DNA from: Haemophilus parainfluenzae
Lineage (GTDB): Bacteria > Pseudomonadota > Gammaproteobacteria > Enterobacterales > Pasteurellaceae
Reading direction: 5' to 3'
Assembly: GCA_018381425.1 (NCBI GenBank)
Contig: JAGZRY010000048.1
Coordinates: 1 to 9,154 of the forward strand
Length of the DNA: 9,154 nucleotides
Below, piece by piece: positions 1 through 6,625 of this stretch (position 1 is its first letter; each line of letters starts with the position of its first letter). The position numbers and the translations under genes were made by a program. The notes beneath the pieces are model-generated. The model did not search any database and was not told the origin of the DNA. It saw only the letters and a list, made by a program, of their open reading frames with translations.

Positions 1-334
1 CACTGATTTTATTTTTGCCGTGATGAGTGAAGAACATGGAATGGTCGGCTTTCTTATTCTGATGGCAATTTATTTGTTTATTATTATCCGTGGCTTAATG
101 ATTGCGGTAAATGCAGAAACCTCTTTCGGGCGTATTCTTGCTGGTGCTACCACACTGATATTCTTCGTTTATGTTTTCGTAAATATTGGTATGGTGAGCG
201 GTATTTTGCCCGTGGTTGGTGTGCCTCTGCCTCTCTTTAGCTATGGGGGCACCTCTTATGTCGCTATCATGGCGAGCTTTGGTTTAGTGATGTCCATTCA
301 TACTCACAAACCTCGCTTTATGAAAGGGAACTAA
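1..334 (+). CDS. rodA: RodA (MrdB), SEDS peptidoglycan glycosyltransferase, 3' part
   Basis: C-terminal 110 codons; the 5' part lies outside the window and the reading frame is open from base 2. RodA is the multi-pass inner-membrane SEDS polymerase that works with PBP2 to build glycan strands during lateral wall elongation. The visible protein begins [13 protein letters not shown], the conserved extracellular block of SEDS proteins. It continues through a hydrophobic segment ([14 protein letters not shown]), a second one ([17 protein letters not shown]), and the family signature running from N-x5-G-I-L-P through the LFSYGGTS block. It ends with a last membrane helix and a short basic tail. 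The apparent start at base 20 is a GTG inside the gene, not the true start. rlpA follows 54 bp downstream on the same strand with no clear terminator between, so the two are probably co-transcribed. Family assignment is secure; the choice of RodA over FtsW rests on sequence and on the rlpA-dacA neighbours. Confidence 0.95.
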   Translation, partial: TDFIFAVMSEEHGMVGFLILMAIYLFIIIRGLMIAVNAETSFGRILAGATTLIFFVYVFVNIGMVSGILPVVGVPLPLFSYGGTSYVAIMASFGLVMSIHTHKPRFMKGN

Positions 335-388
335 TTTCCTTTTTGGCTTTCTTATAGGAATACAGCAATAATATTGACAGTAATAAGT

Positions 389-1249
389 ATGAAATTAAAA
401 AACATCTTAAAAACGACCGCACTTTTCACATTAATTATGGGATTTAGTTTATCTAGCTTTGCTGATACCCCAAAAATGTATGGCATCCAAGGGGATTCTT
501 TATCTATAAAAACAACTATTCCTACACCACAAAGTTATGAAGTAAACGGCAAAACTTATACTACACAAGGAGATGAATCAAAAAACTATTCAAAAGAAGG
601 CGCCGCAAGTTATTATCACAATAAATTTAATGGAAGAAAAACAGCCAATGGTGAACGCTACGATTCATCACTTTTTACAGCTGCACATAAAACATTGCCT
701 TTAAACTCTTATGCGGTTGTCACAAACTTACAGAATAATCGTAAAGTGATTGTACGGATTAATGATCGAGGTCCGTTTAGTGAGAAACGTATCATCGACT
801 TATCACATTCTGCAGCTAAAGAATTGGGGCTTATTGCTCGTGGAACGGGACATGTTAGAATTGAAGCCTTACATGTAGATAATCAAGGTCAAATTTCAGG
901 TGCAGGTGCTAAAACACTCGCTAAGCATGCTAAAACGCAAGAAGCCAGTGATCGTTTAGCCATCAATAAAAATAGCGAAAAAAAAAATCAGAACTCAGAC
1001 AGCACAAGCGATGCAAAAACTGTCTTCAAGCTAAAACTACTCGCGCTGTCGTCAAAAAATCAAGCAGAAAACATCATCACAAAGCTCGCATTAGATGACA
1101 TAAAAACCGAAATTAACCAAAATGGACGAAACTACGAAATCCATTTTGGCCCAATTGCGGATCAAGCTGATATTAATCAATTAAAAACAAAATTACAAAA
1201 AACGATCAATGGGCAACCTGTAATCGTTTATACTTATAAAAACCAATAA
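389..1249 (+). CDS. rlpA: RlpA-like septal ring protein (DPBB + SPOR domains)
   Basis: A 286-residue exported protein counted from ATG 389. Signal peptide about residues 1-25 (basic MKLKNILK, hydrophobic core, likely cut after SSFA). Residues ~71-163 are the double-psi beta-barrel domain, with conserved FNGRKTANGERYD, TAAHKTLPL and VRINDRGPF. E89, H100 and D126 line up with the catalytic acid, histidine and aspartate of Pseudomonas RlpA lytic transglycosylase. A charged, low-complexity linker (~170-210) leads to a C-terminal SPOR domain (~212-281), which in this family binds denuded septal glycan. There is no cysteine near the signal cleavage site, so unlike E. coli RlpA this is not an obvious lipoprotein. 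An A10 run (978-987) lies in the linker. The start is uncertain: an in-frame TTG at 374 adds five residues and lies 14 bp from AGGA (356-359). ATG 389 gives a normal signal peptide but lacks a good ribosome-binding site. dacA starts 18 bp downstream. Confidence 0.92.
   Translation: MKLKNILKTTALFTLIMGFSLSSFADTPKMYGIQGDSLSIKTTIPTPQSYEVNGKTYTTQGDESKNYSKEGAASYYHNKFNGRKTANGERYDSSLFTAAHKTLPLNSYAVVTNLQNNRKVIVRINDRGPFSEKRIIDLSHSAAKELGLIARGTGHVRIEALHVDNQGQISGAGAKTLAKHAKTQEASDRLAINKNSEKKNQNSDSTSDAKTVFKLKLLALSSKNQAENIITKLALDDIKTEINQNGRNYEIHFGPIADQADINQLKTKLQKTINGQPVIVYTYKNQ
416..424 (-). repeat. DNA uptake sequence in rlpA signal peptide
   Basis: Perfect ACCGCACTT, encoding Thr10-Ala11-Leu12 of the RlpA signal peptide. 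The minus-strand 3' flank is T-rich (CGTTTTTAAG), as in extended Haemophilus uptake sites. Confidence 0.93.
978..987 (+). repeat. A10 homopolymer inside rlpA
   Basis: Ten consecutive A residues encode Glu-Lys-Lys-Asn in the linker between the DPBB and SPOR domains. The frame is intact in this sequence. Confidence 0.95.
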
Positions 1250-1267
1250 GCTATTAAAGGAAATGCT

Positions 1268-2455
1268 ATGTTAAAACAATCGGCAAAATTGAAAAAAATT
1301 GTACTCTGCTCGGGATTAATGGCAGCATCAACATTTGCTGCCGCTGAGGATATTCAATACGGTATCGCAGTACCGGAAGTGAATGCACAAACTTATGTTT
1401 TAATGGATTACAATTCCGGTGCAGTACTTGCATCACTTAACCCAGACCAACGCCAATACCCTGCTTCATTAACAAAAATGATGACTAGCTACGTGGTTGG
1501 TGCGGCATTAAAACAAGGTAAAATCCACAATGAAGATATGGTGACGATTAGCGAAACCGCTTGGGGTAGAAATTTCCCTGATTCGTCAAAAATGTTCTTA
1601 AATTTAAATCAACAAGTGTCTGTAGGTGATTTAAACAAAGGGATTATCATTGTTTCTGGTAATGACGCTTGTGTGGCAGTGGCTGAACATATTTCGGGCA
1701 CAGTAGCTAGCTTCGTTGATACTATGAATAAATACGTTCAACAATTTGGCTTAAAAAATACTAACTTCACTACACCACATGGTTTAGACGATCCAAACCA
1801 ATATTCAACTGCACGTGATATGGCGATTATTGGTGCACACATTATTCATGATTTACCGGAAGAATATAAAATCTACGCTGAAAAAGACTTTACTTTCAAC
1901 AAAATCAAACAACCTAACCGTAATGGATTATTATGGGATAAAACCATTAACGTTGATGGGATGAAAACCGGCCACACAAGCCAAGCTGGCTATAACCTTG
2001 TCGCATCGGCAACAAGTCCAAACAATATGCGTTTGATTTCTGTTGTCATGGGTGTACCAACCTATAAAGGCCGTGAAGTAGAAAGTAAAAAACTCTTACA
2101 ATGGGGTTTTGCTAACTTTGAAACATTAAAAACCCAAAAAGCAGGCGAAGAAATTTCAAAACAATCTGTTTACTACGGTGATAAAGGTAACGTTAAACTT
2201 GGTGTCTTAGAAGATGGCTTTATCACTGTGCCAAAAGGTAAACAAACTGACTTAAAAGCTCGTTATGAATTAGATAACAAATACTTACAAGCACCTTTAG
2301 CAAAAGGTCAAGTAGTGGGTAAAATTGTTTATCAATTAGACGGCAAAGATGTCGCCACCGTGAACCTTCAAGCATTAGAAGATGTGCAAGAAGGCGGTTT
2401 CTTAGGTAAAGGTTGGGACTGGTTAGTGTTAACGGTTAAAGGATTATTTGACTAA
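1268..2455 (+). CDS. dacA: D-alanyl-D-alanine carboxypeptidase, PBP5/PBP6 type
   Basis: A 395-residue penicillin-binding protein that removes the terminal D-Ala from peptidoglycan pentapeptides in the periplasm, limiting cross-linking and helping keep cell shape. The signal peptide is about residues 1-26, ending AAA before EDIQ. All three active-site motifs of serine peptidase family S11 are present: S67-L-T-K70 (nucleophile S67), S130-G-N and K233-T-G. The PBP5-type C-terminal beta domain follows from about residue 290. The last ~20 residues (GGFLGKGWDWLVLTVKGLFD) look like the amphipathic helix that anchors PBP5/6 to the outer face of the inner membrane. Length is normal for the family. The start is supported by AAAGGA at 1256-1261. 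It follows rlpA by 18 bp, so both are probably read from the rodA-side transcript. PBP5 versus PBP6 cannot be told apart here; dacA is the name used at this conserved locus. Confidence 0.96.
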   Translation: MLKQSAKLKKIVLCSGLMAASTFAAAEDIQYGIAVPEVNAQTYVLMDYNSGAVLASLNPDQRQYPASLTKMMTSYVVGAALKQGKIHNEDMVTISETAWGRNFPDSSKMFLNLNQQVSVGDLNKGIIIVSGNDACVAVAEHISGTVASFVDTMNKYVQQFGLKNTNFTTPHGLDDPNQYSTARDMAIIGAHIIHDLPEEYKIYAEKDFTFNKIKQPNRNGLLWDKTINVDGMKTGHTSQAGYNLVASATSPNNMRLISVVMGVPTYKGREVESKKLLQWGFANFETLKTQKAGEEISKQSVYYGDKGNVKLGVLEDGFITVPKGKQTDLKARYELDNKYLQAPLAKGQVVGKIVYQLDGKDVATVNLQALEDVQEGGFLGKGWDWLVLTVKGLFD

Positions 2456-2470
2456 ACACCTTGAAAATTA

Positions 2471-2479
2471 ACCGCACTT
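2471..2479 (-). repeat. DNA uptake sequence, dacA-ybeD gap
   Basis: Perfect unpaired ACCGCACTT just after dacA. On the minus strand it is followed by TAATTTTC, matching the extended A/T flank. Confidence 0.93.
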
Positions 2480-2506
2480 CCCCATTTATATCACATCAAT
2501 AAATTC

Positions 2507-2543
2507 GTAAGGTGTGTGAATTTAACTGATTCACGCACCTTAC
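2507..2543 (+). promoter_or_regulatory. Strong hairpin in the dacA-ybeD gap
   Basis: Bases 2507-2521 pair with 2529-2543 to form a 15-bp stem with one G:U pair and a 7-base loop (TTAACTG). The following bases (TCTTAAG) are a poor U-tract, so it is a doubtful terminator. Its 3' arm ends in CCTTAC, which can instead pair with the ybeD ribosome-binding-site region. It could be a terminator, an mRNA processing or stability element, or a regulatory leader. Confidence 0.6.
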
Positions 2544-2555
2544 TCTTAAGTAAGG
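2538..2555 (+). promoter_or_regulatory. Alternative hairpin masking the ybeD ribosome-binding site
   Basis: CCTTACT (2538-2544) and AGTAAGG (2549-2555) form a perfect 7-bp stem with a CTTA loop. The 3' arm contains most of the ybeD Shine-Dalgarno TAAGGA (2551-2556). It shares CCTTAC with the upstream 15-bp hairpin, so the two structures cannot coexist. The pairing is seen in the sequence; a regulatory role is inferred. Confidence 0.4.
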
Positions 2556-2562
2556 ATGTAAC

Positions 2563-2841
2563 ATGACAACAGAAAATGATTATGAAAAACTGAAAGAATT
2601 AATGGAATTCCCTGCTGCAATGACATTTAAAGTCGCAGGTGTTAACCGTGAGAACTTAGCACAAGACATCGTTGCGGTGATACAAAAATATTTACCGGGT
2701 GATTATATTCCAAAAGAAAAACGCAGTAGCAAAGGCACGTATAATTCAGTTTCAATTGATATCGTGGCACAAAACTTTGAGCAAGTAGAAACTCTCTACA
2801 AAGAACTTGCAAAAGTTGAAGGCGTCAAAATGGTTATCTAA
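2563..2841 (+). CDS. ybeD: YbeD / UPF0250 (DUF493) family protein
   Basis: A 92-residue cytosolic protein that resembles E. coli YbeD along its whole length: LLEFP-like start ([14 protein letters not shown]), [21 protein letters not shown] in the middle, and [20 protein letters not shown] at the end. The family has a ferredoxin-like, ACT-like fold and no firmly established biochemical role. Its fixed position between dacA and lipB suggests a link to cell-wall or lipoate metabolism, but that is only inference. The start ATG is preceded by TAAGGA (2551-2556), a good ribosome-binding site that also sits in one arm of a potential hairpin (2538-2555). The stop codon is one base before the lipB ATG, which points to translational coupling. 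Confidence 0.9.
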   Translation: MTTENDYEKLKELMEFPAAMTFKVAGVNRENLAQDIVAVIQKYLPGDYIPKEKRSSKGTYNSVSIDIVAQNFEQVETLYKELAKVEGVKMVI

Positions 2842-2842
2842 G

Positions 2843-3484
2843 ATGAATAATACTGATTTAGTTGTCCGTCAATTAGGATTACAAGATTATCAAGAGATCT
2901 GGCATAAAATGCAGGAATTCACGGATAATCGAAATGCAGAAACAACTGATGAAATTTGGTTAGTTGAGCATCATCCTGTTTTCACACAAGGCCAAGCAGG
3001 CAAACCAGAGCACTTATTACAAAGTAGTAATATACCTGTTGTTCAATCAGATCGCGGCGGTCAAATTACTTATCATGGCCCAGGTCAGCAGGTGATGTAT
3101 GTACTCATTGATATTAAACGTCATGAACATTTAAATGTTCGTCAATTAGTGACCGCACTTGAACAATCTGTCGTGAAAACCCTCGCAGACTATGGCATTG
3201 AAGGTTATCCCAAACCTGATGCACCTGGCGTGTATATTGATGGTAAAAAAATCTGTTCATTAGGTTTACGTATCCGTAAAGGCTGCTCTTTCCACGGTTT
3301 GGCATTTAATATCAATATGGATCTCAATCCTTTCCATTACATTAATCCTTGCGGTTATGCTGGACTTGAAATGTGTCAGCTTGCTGACTTTATTGATAAA
3401 GAAGAGGCGACACTTGACAAGGTTTCCCTCAAATTAATTAAACACTTTACCGAACTTTTAGGCTATAATGTTACAAATTTATAA
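2843..3484 (+). CDS. lipB: Octanoyl-ACP:protein N-octanoyltransferase LipB
   Basis: A 213-residue enzyme that moves octanoate from acyl carrier protein to the lipoyl-domain lysine of 2-oxoacid dehydrogenases and the glycine cleavage H protein, the first step of endogenous lipoate synthesis. Key blocks are [18 protein letters not shown], the [14 protein letters not shown] substrate loop (~69-82), [18 protein letters not shown] with the expected catalytic lysine K136, and INPCGYAG with the acyl-thioester cysteine C170. The match to E. coli LipB is nearly full length and both catalytic residues are intact. I chose ATG 2843 over the longer frame from TTG 2807: it gives the usual LipB N-terminus (VRQLGLQDY) and sits one base after the ybeD stop, as in a coupled pair. 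No strong ribosome-binding site of its own is visible. lipA follows 62 bp later, behind a terminator-like hairpin. Confidence 0.97.
   Translation: MNNTDLVVRQLGLQDYQEIWHKMQEFTDNRNAETTDEIWLVEHHPVFTQGQAGKPEHLLQSSNIPVVQSDRGGQITYHGPGQQVMYVLIDIKRHEHLNVRQLVTALEQSVVKTLADYGIEGYPKPDAPGVYIDGKKICSLGLRIRKGCSFHGLAFNINMDLNPFHYINPCGYAGLEMCQLADFIDKEEATLDKVSLKLIKHFTELLGYNVTNL
3152..3160 (-). repeat. DNA uptake sequence inside lipB
   Basis: Perfect ACCGCACTT in frame as Thr104-Ala105-Leu106 of LipB, the same tripeptide and frame as in rlpA and ampG. The site is away from the catalytic residues. Confidence 0.92.
3439..3469 (+). promoter_or_regulatory. lipA: Candidate lipA promoter inside the lipB 3' end
   Basis: A perfect -10 hexamer TATAAT lies at 3464-3469, in the last codons of lipB. 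The best -35 is weak and slightly far: TAAACA at 3439-3444, spacer 19. A transcript starting near 3476 would carry the 3507-3535 hairpin in a leader of about 70 bases before lipA. A TTGACA at 3414-3419 has no good partner. Confidence 0.35.
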
Positions 3485-3506
3485 CATTCACTTTTATAAC
3501 ACATTT

Positions 3507-3535
3507 AAAAATGCCTGAATCAGGCATTTTTCTTT
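3507..3535 (+). terminator. Terminator-like hairpin abutting the lipA ribosome-binding site
   Basis: AAAAATGCCTG (3507-3517), a 3-base AAT loop and CAGGCATTTTT (3521-3531) form a perfect 11-bp stem, followed by CTTT. This is a textbook intrinsic terminator for the rodA-lipB transcript. The lipA ribosome-binding site AGGAAAG (3536-3542) begins immediately after it, leaving no room for a promoter between, so it may work as an attenuator for lipA. Confidence 0.82.
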
Positions 3536-3546
3536 AGGAAAGAACA

Positions 3547-4509
3547 ATGTCAACGCCTTTTAAAATGGAACGTGGTGTGAAATACCGCGATGCCGCCAAA
3601 ACATCAATTATCCCTGTTAAAAATATCGATCCTAACCAAGAATTATTGAAAAAGCCGGAATGGATGAAAATCAAATTGCCGTCTAGCTCATTAAAGATCG
3701 AAACGATTAAAAACGGGATGCGTCGTCATGGCCTACATTCTGTATGCGAAGAAGCTTCTTGTCCAAATTTACACGAGTGCTTTAACCATGGTACGGCAAC
3801 CTTTATGATTTTAGGGGCAATTTGTACTCGTCGTTGTCCTTTCTGTGACGTTGCACATGGTAAACCCTTACCGCCAGATCCTGATGAACCACGTAAATTA
3901 GCTGAAACTATCCAAGATATGAAGTTGAAATATGTGGTAATTACCTCTGTAGACCGCGATGATTTACCTGATCGTGGTGCGGGTCATTTTGCTGAATGTG
4001 TAAAAGAAGTGCGTGCATTAAATCCTGGCATCAAAATTGAGATTTTAGTGCCTGATTTCCGTGGACGTATTACTCAAGCCTTAGAAAAATTAAAAGACAA
4101 TCCACCAGATGTATTCAACCACAACTTGGAAAATGTGCCTCGTTTATATAAAGAAATTCGTCCAGGTGCTGATTATCAATGGTCTTTAAAATTACTTCAT
4201 GATTTCAAAGAAATGTTCCCAAACATTCCAACTAAATCAGGCTTAATGGTTGGGCTGGGTGAAACCAATGAGGAAATCCTTGAAGTGATGAAAGACTTAC
4301 GCGCAAATGGCGTAACCATGCTTACGCTTGGTCAATATCTCCAACCAAGTCGCCATCACTTACCGGTTGCACGCTATGTGCCACCAGCAGAGTTCGATGA
4401 ATTCCGTGATAAAGCCAACGCAATGGGCTTTGAACACGCAGCTTGTGGTCCATTTGTTCGCTCTTCCTACCATGCTGATTTACAAGCAAGTGGTGGATTA
4501 GTGAAGTAA
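3547..4509 (+). CDS. lipA: Lipoyl synthase LipA (radical SAM)
   Basis: A 320-residue cytosolic enzyme that inserts two sulfur atoms at C6 and C8 of protein-bound octanoate, the step after LipB. It carries both 4Fe-4S sites. The auxiliary cluster, sacrificed as sulfur source, uses C67-x4-C72-x5-C78. The radical SAM cluster uses C93-x3-C97-x2-C100 in CTRRCPFC. The C-terminal RSSYHA motif (305-310) holds the serine that ligates the auxiliary cluster. Other conserved blocks are [17 protein letters not shown] (SAM-binding region), [12 protein letters not shown], and [15 protein letters not shown]. Length matches E. coli LipA (about 320). The start is supported by AGGAAAG (3536-3542). A terminator-like hairpin lies directly upstream, so expression may need a promoter in the lipB 3' end or read-through. 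The gene converges with the DUF945 gene on the other strand; both end at the shared terminator at 4523-4564. Confidence 0.98.
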   Translation: MSTPFKMERGVKYRDAAKTSIIPVKNIDPNQELLKKPEWMKIKLPSSSLKIETIKNGMRRHGLHSVCEEASCPNLHECFNHGTATFMILGAICTRRCPFCDVAHGKPLPPDPDEPRKLAETIQDMKLKYVVITSVDRDDLPDRGAGHFAECVKEVRALNPGIKIEILVPDFRGRITQALEKLKDNPPDVFNHNLENVPRLYKEIRPGADYQWSLKLLHDFKEMFPNIPTKSGLMVGLGETNEEILEVMKDLRANGVTMLTLGQYLQPSRHHLPVARYVPPAEFDEFRDKANAMGFEHAACGPFVRSSYHADLQASGGLVK

Positions 4510-4522
4510 TCAAAAACAGCGA

Positions 4523-4564
4523 AAAAAATGACCGCACTTTGGATCTCAAGTGCGGCCATTTTTT
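4523..4564. terminator. Bidirectional terminator made of paired uptake sequences
   Basis: Left arm 4523-4539 (AAAAAATGACCGCACTT) and right arm 4548-4564 form a 17-bp stem with a single A:C mismatch and an 8-base loop. The arms carry inverted uptake sequences, the left perfect and the right ending in C instead of T. A-runs on the left and T-runs on the right give a U-tract in both directions, fitting its place between the convergent stops of lipA (4509) and the DUF945 gene (4580). Confidence 0.9.
4531..4556. repeat. Inverted uptake-sequence pair after lipA
   Basis: Perfect ACCGCACTT (4531-4539) facing AAGTGCGGC (4548-4556), the latter off consensus at its last base. The mismatch is the only unpaired position of the terminator stem they form. 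Confidence 0.9.
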
Positions 4565-4579
4565 ATATATCTTTTTCAG

Positions 4580-6604
4580 CTAATCAGTTTCTTCCGGCTT
4601 CCCTTCCTCGCCCTCATCAGTCTCCATCATGCTTTCTTGACGAAGATCTTCAAGCGTATGACCATTAATTAAATAGCCATTTTCCGTTTTTTCAACTCTA
4701 GAAACGTAATTATCACCTTCTTCCACAAATTCTCGGTGAAGTTTTCCATCATGTTTCACAAAGCTCCTTAAATATTGCCAAAAGTATGAATTTTCCTTAA
4801 TGGCTAAGGCTTTTTCATTTTGATCATCAAATAACATTTTACTTAATGTCAGATTAAATGTGCCTTCAATATTATCTGGAATCATGTCGGATGAATCATC
4901 TTCTGGCACTTGAGGCACAATACCACTCACTTCCAACTTAACAGGATAAGCATTGGTTTCCGGATAAGTATTTAGATTCAAATTCAATGTTGCATTATCA
5001 ACGATTAAATCAAGCTCTTTCCAAGAGTTTTTGATGTATTTATCAAATGTGGTTGACGTTAAATGCGTGCTACATAAGGCCCCATAAAACGGTGCTGAAC
5101 AAAATCTTGCTGATAAATGCGCTTTGCTATGATTAATTTTAAATGGCGCATCAACCGCTAATTTTTCAAATTGGAAACCTGCACTTAGATAACTAGCTTT
5201 ATTCGCTGACAATGTGATATGTTCATTATATTGATCATTGTCTAAAGTTTCCGTCTTATCACTGGCTGATACGTCATCAAGTACTAAATCGGCCATATTA
5301 AATGATTTTAATGTAGCCTCAATATTGGTTTTACCACTAAATTCTTTTACCCATTTATCTTTGGCATTTAAGAAATCTTTATCGTCTTTTGCCGGCGTGT
5401 CTTTCTTAGCAAAAGCATCCAATAAGAAAGGAACAAAAGCCAGTTCATTTTCCACGTTATAATCATCTAACTGAATATTTACCTTACCGCCTTTAGCTTC
5501 CCATTTACGCTCTTCATCGGAAGGGGTTTGCTTCACACTTTCAACATTTAATTTGAAATCCACATTGGCTTTAGTTAAATCAGTATTCGCTAACTTAAGT
5601 TCAAGGCCTGCATTTTGTAAGTTAAAGTAAGGTTGATTATTTTTAGGGACATTGACAGAAAGTACCGATAACGAACCATCAAAACGATCGTTTTGTGTAA
5701 AAATTTTCGTTAACAAACTGACGCCATCTTTAATGTCTAGTGAACCACCACTTAATTTTTGAAATTCGTTATAAAAATTGACCGCACTTGGTACACCATT
5801 TTGTTTAATGAATAAATTTAATCCACCTGCTGTTGCTTGGCTTTCTTCCGTTGTACGGGTTTTATTGGCAATGCGCAAAATATCACTACTGAATTTTGTA
5901 TTAAGATCGCGTTTATCTGTCTCGCCTGGTTTTACATCAAAATAGTAAGTCGCATTTTTAAGATAAATATGTGTATTTTCACCATTTAACAATGCTAATT
6001 CGGCATTTTTCGCAGTTAATTCTATACTTGATAGGTCATACTGATTTGCACCGACAGGCACTAGACGAGCTTCACCTTCAATTTGTTCCAGTTTAGTGTC
6101 TTTATCGTAATTAAAACCACTAAGGGTTGTTTTTAGCTCAACTTCTTTATTTTTTAAGAAATGAAGACCGATAGAAAGGTTTTGGGACTTATTCGCAAAA
6201 TCACGGAATTCTGTCAATATATCAGACTGTAAATAATCCCCTACTGGCGAAAATTTGCTATTAATTGTGTTTTTATCAATCGTAATATTTAATGTTTTAT
6301 TTAATTGACGAACTAACTGATCGGATAACTGAGACTCCGCTGTAATGAAGAAAGGCAGAGCGGTGAGCTTAGTTGAAATGACATTTGTGTTTTTCGCATC
6401 ACTATTTTTTACGCTAAAGATTAACTCACGAATAAAAAAGTTTTTCGCAGTTTGTGTCACGTTTAATGTCGCTTGATTATCCAAAGAGTAAGGGAAATTT
6501 TTTAATACCTGATCAATTTTGTGATTAGTATAAAATTGTGCGCCGATCCCAAGTGCCACTGCGATAGCCGAAATCGTCAATGTTATTGTTTTTTTCTTGC
6601 TCAT
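4580..6604 (-). CDS. YdgA-family (DUF945) membrane-anchored protein
   Basis: A 674-residue protein of unknown function. It starts with a basic residue run (MSKKK) and a hydrophobic segment (~6-24) that lacks a convincing signal cleavage site, so it is probably a signal anchor with a large periplasmic body. The body is rich in beta-prone, alternating polar/hydrophobic sequence without catalytic motifs I can recognise, as is usual for DUF945. The assignment rests on the general architecture and on the C-terminal NGYLINGHTLEDL (642-654), which resembles the end of E. coli YdgA (roughly NGQ-x-NGQKMSLEDF). E. coli YdgA is about 500 residues, so this one is considerably longer. It also carries an acidic tail (659-674, mostly E and D). 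ATG 6604 has AGGGA four bases upstream. It lies downstream of adk on the same strand, separated by a terminator, and has a candidate promoter of its own. An AsmA-like role in envelope biology is possible but unsupported. Confidence 0.72.
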   Translation of the reverse strand: MSKKKTITLTISAIAVALGIGAQFYTNHKIDQVLKNFPYSLDNQATLNVTQTAKNFFIRELIFSVKNSDAKNTNVISTKLTALPFFITAESQLSDQLVRQLNKTLNITIDKNTINSKFSPVGDYLQSDILTEFRDFANKSQNLSIGLHFLKNKEVELKTTLSGFNYDKDTKLEQIEGEARLVPVGANQYDLSSIELTAKNAELALLNGENTHIYLKNATYYFDVKPGETDKRDLNTKFSSDILRIANKTRTTEESQATAGGLNLFIKQNGVPSAVNFYNEFQKLSGGSLDIKDGVSLLTKIFTQNDRFDGSLSVLSVNVPKNNQPYFNLQNAGLELKLANTDLTKANVDFKLNVESVKQTPSDEERKWEAKGGKVNIQLDDYNVENELAFVPFLLDAFAKKDTPAKDDKDFLNAKDKWVKEFSGKTNIEATLKSFNMADLVLDDVSASDKTETLDNDQYNEHITLSANKASYLSAGFQFEKLAVDAPFKINHSKAHLSARFCSAPFYGALCSTHLTSTTFDKYIKNSWKELDLIVDNATLNLNLNTYPETNAYPVKLEVSGIVPQVPEDDSSDMIPDNIEGTFNLTLSKMLFDDQNEKALAIKENSYFWQYLRSFVKHDGKLHREFVEEGDNYVSRVEKTENGYLINGHTLEDLRQESMMETDEGEEGKPEETD
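5781..5789 (-). repeat. DNA uptake sequence inside the DUF945 gene
   Basis: Perfect core, read in the gene as Ser273-Ala274-Val275. It is followed by CAATTTTTAT on the minus strand, a full extended-type flank. Confidence 0.92.
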
Positions 6605-6625
6605 AACGTCCCTAAATGCGATCTC

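Noticed and set aside
374..402. TTGACA at 374-379 as a -35 box for rlpA
   Set aside because: No -10 hexamer at a suitable distance, and transcription would start inside the gene.
2461..2490. TTGAAA (2461-2466) as a -35 box for a ybeD promoter
   Set aside because: The best -10 candidates at 17-18 bp (ATTTAT, TTTATA) match consensus at only 3 of 6 positions.
2807..2842. Upstream extension of lipB from TTG 2807
   Set aside because: It overlaps ybeD, adds 12 residues absent from LipB homologues, and a normal ATG follows at 2843.
3114..3305. 63-codon open frame on the minus strand
   Set aside because: It lies entirely inside lipB, whose product is recognisable along its full length, and the translation resembles no known family.
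4322..4549. 75-codon open frame on the minus strand
   Set aside because: It is antisense to the lipA 3' end and would begin in the terminator stem; a product is very unlikely.
5238..5462. 74-codon open frame on the plus strand
   Set aside because: Antisense shadow of the DUF945 gene; low-complexity serine-rich translation.
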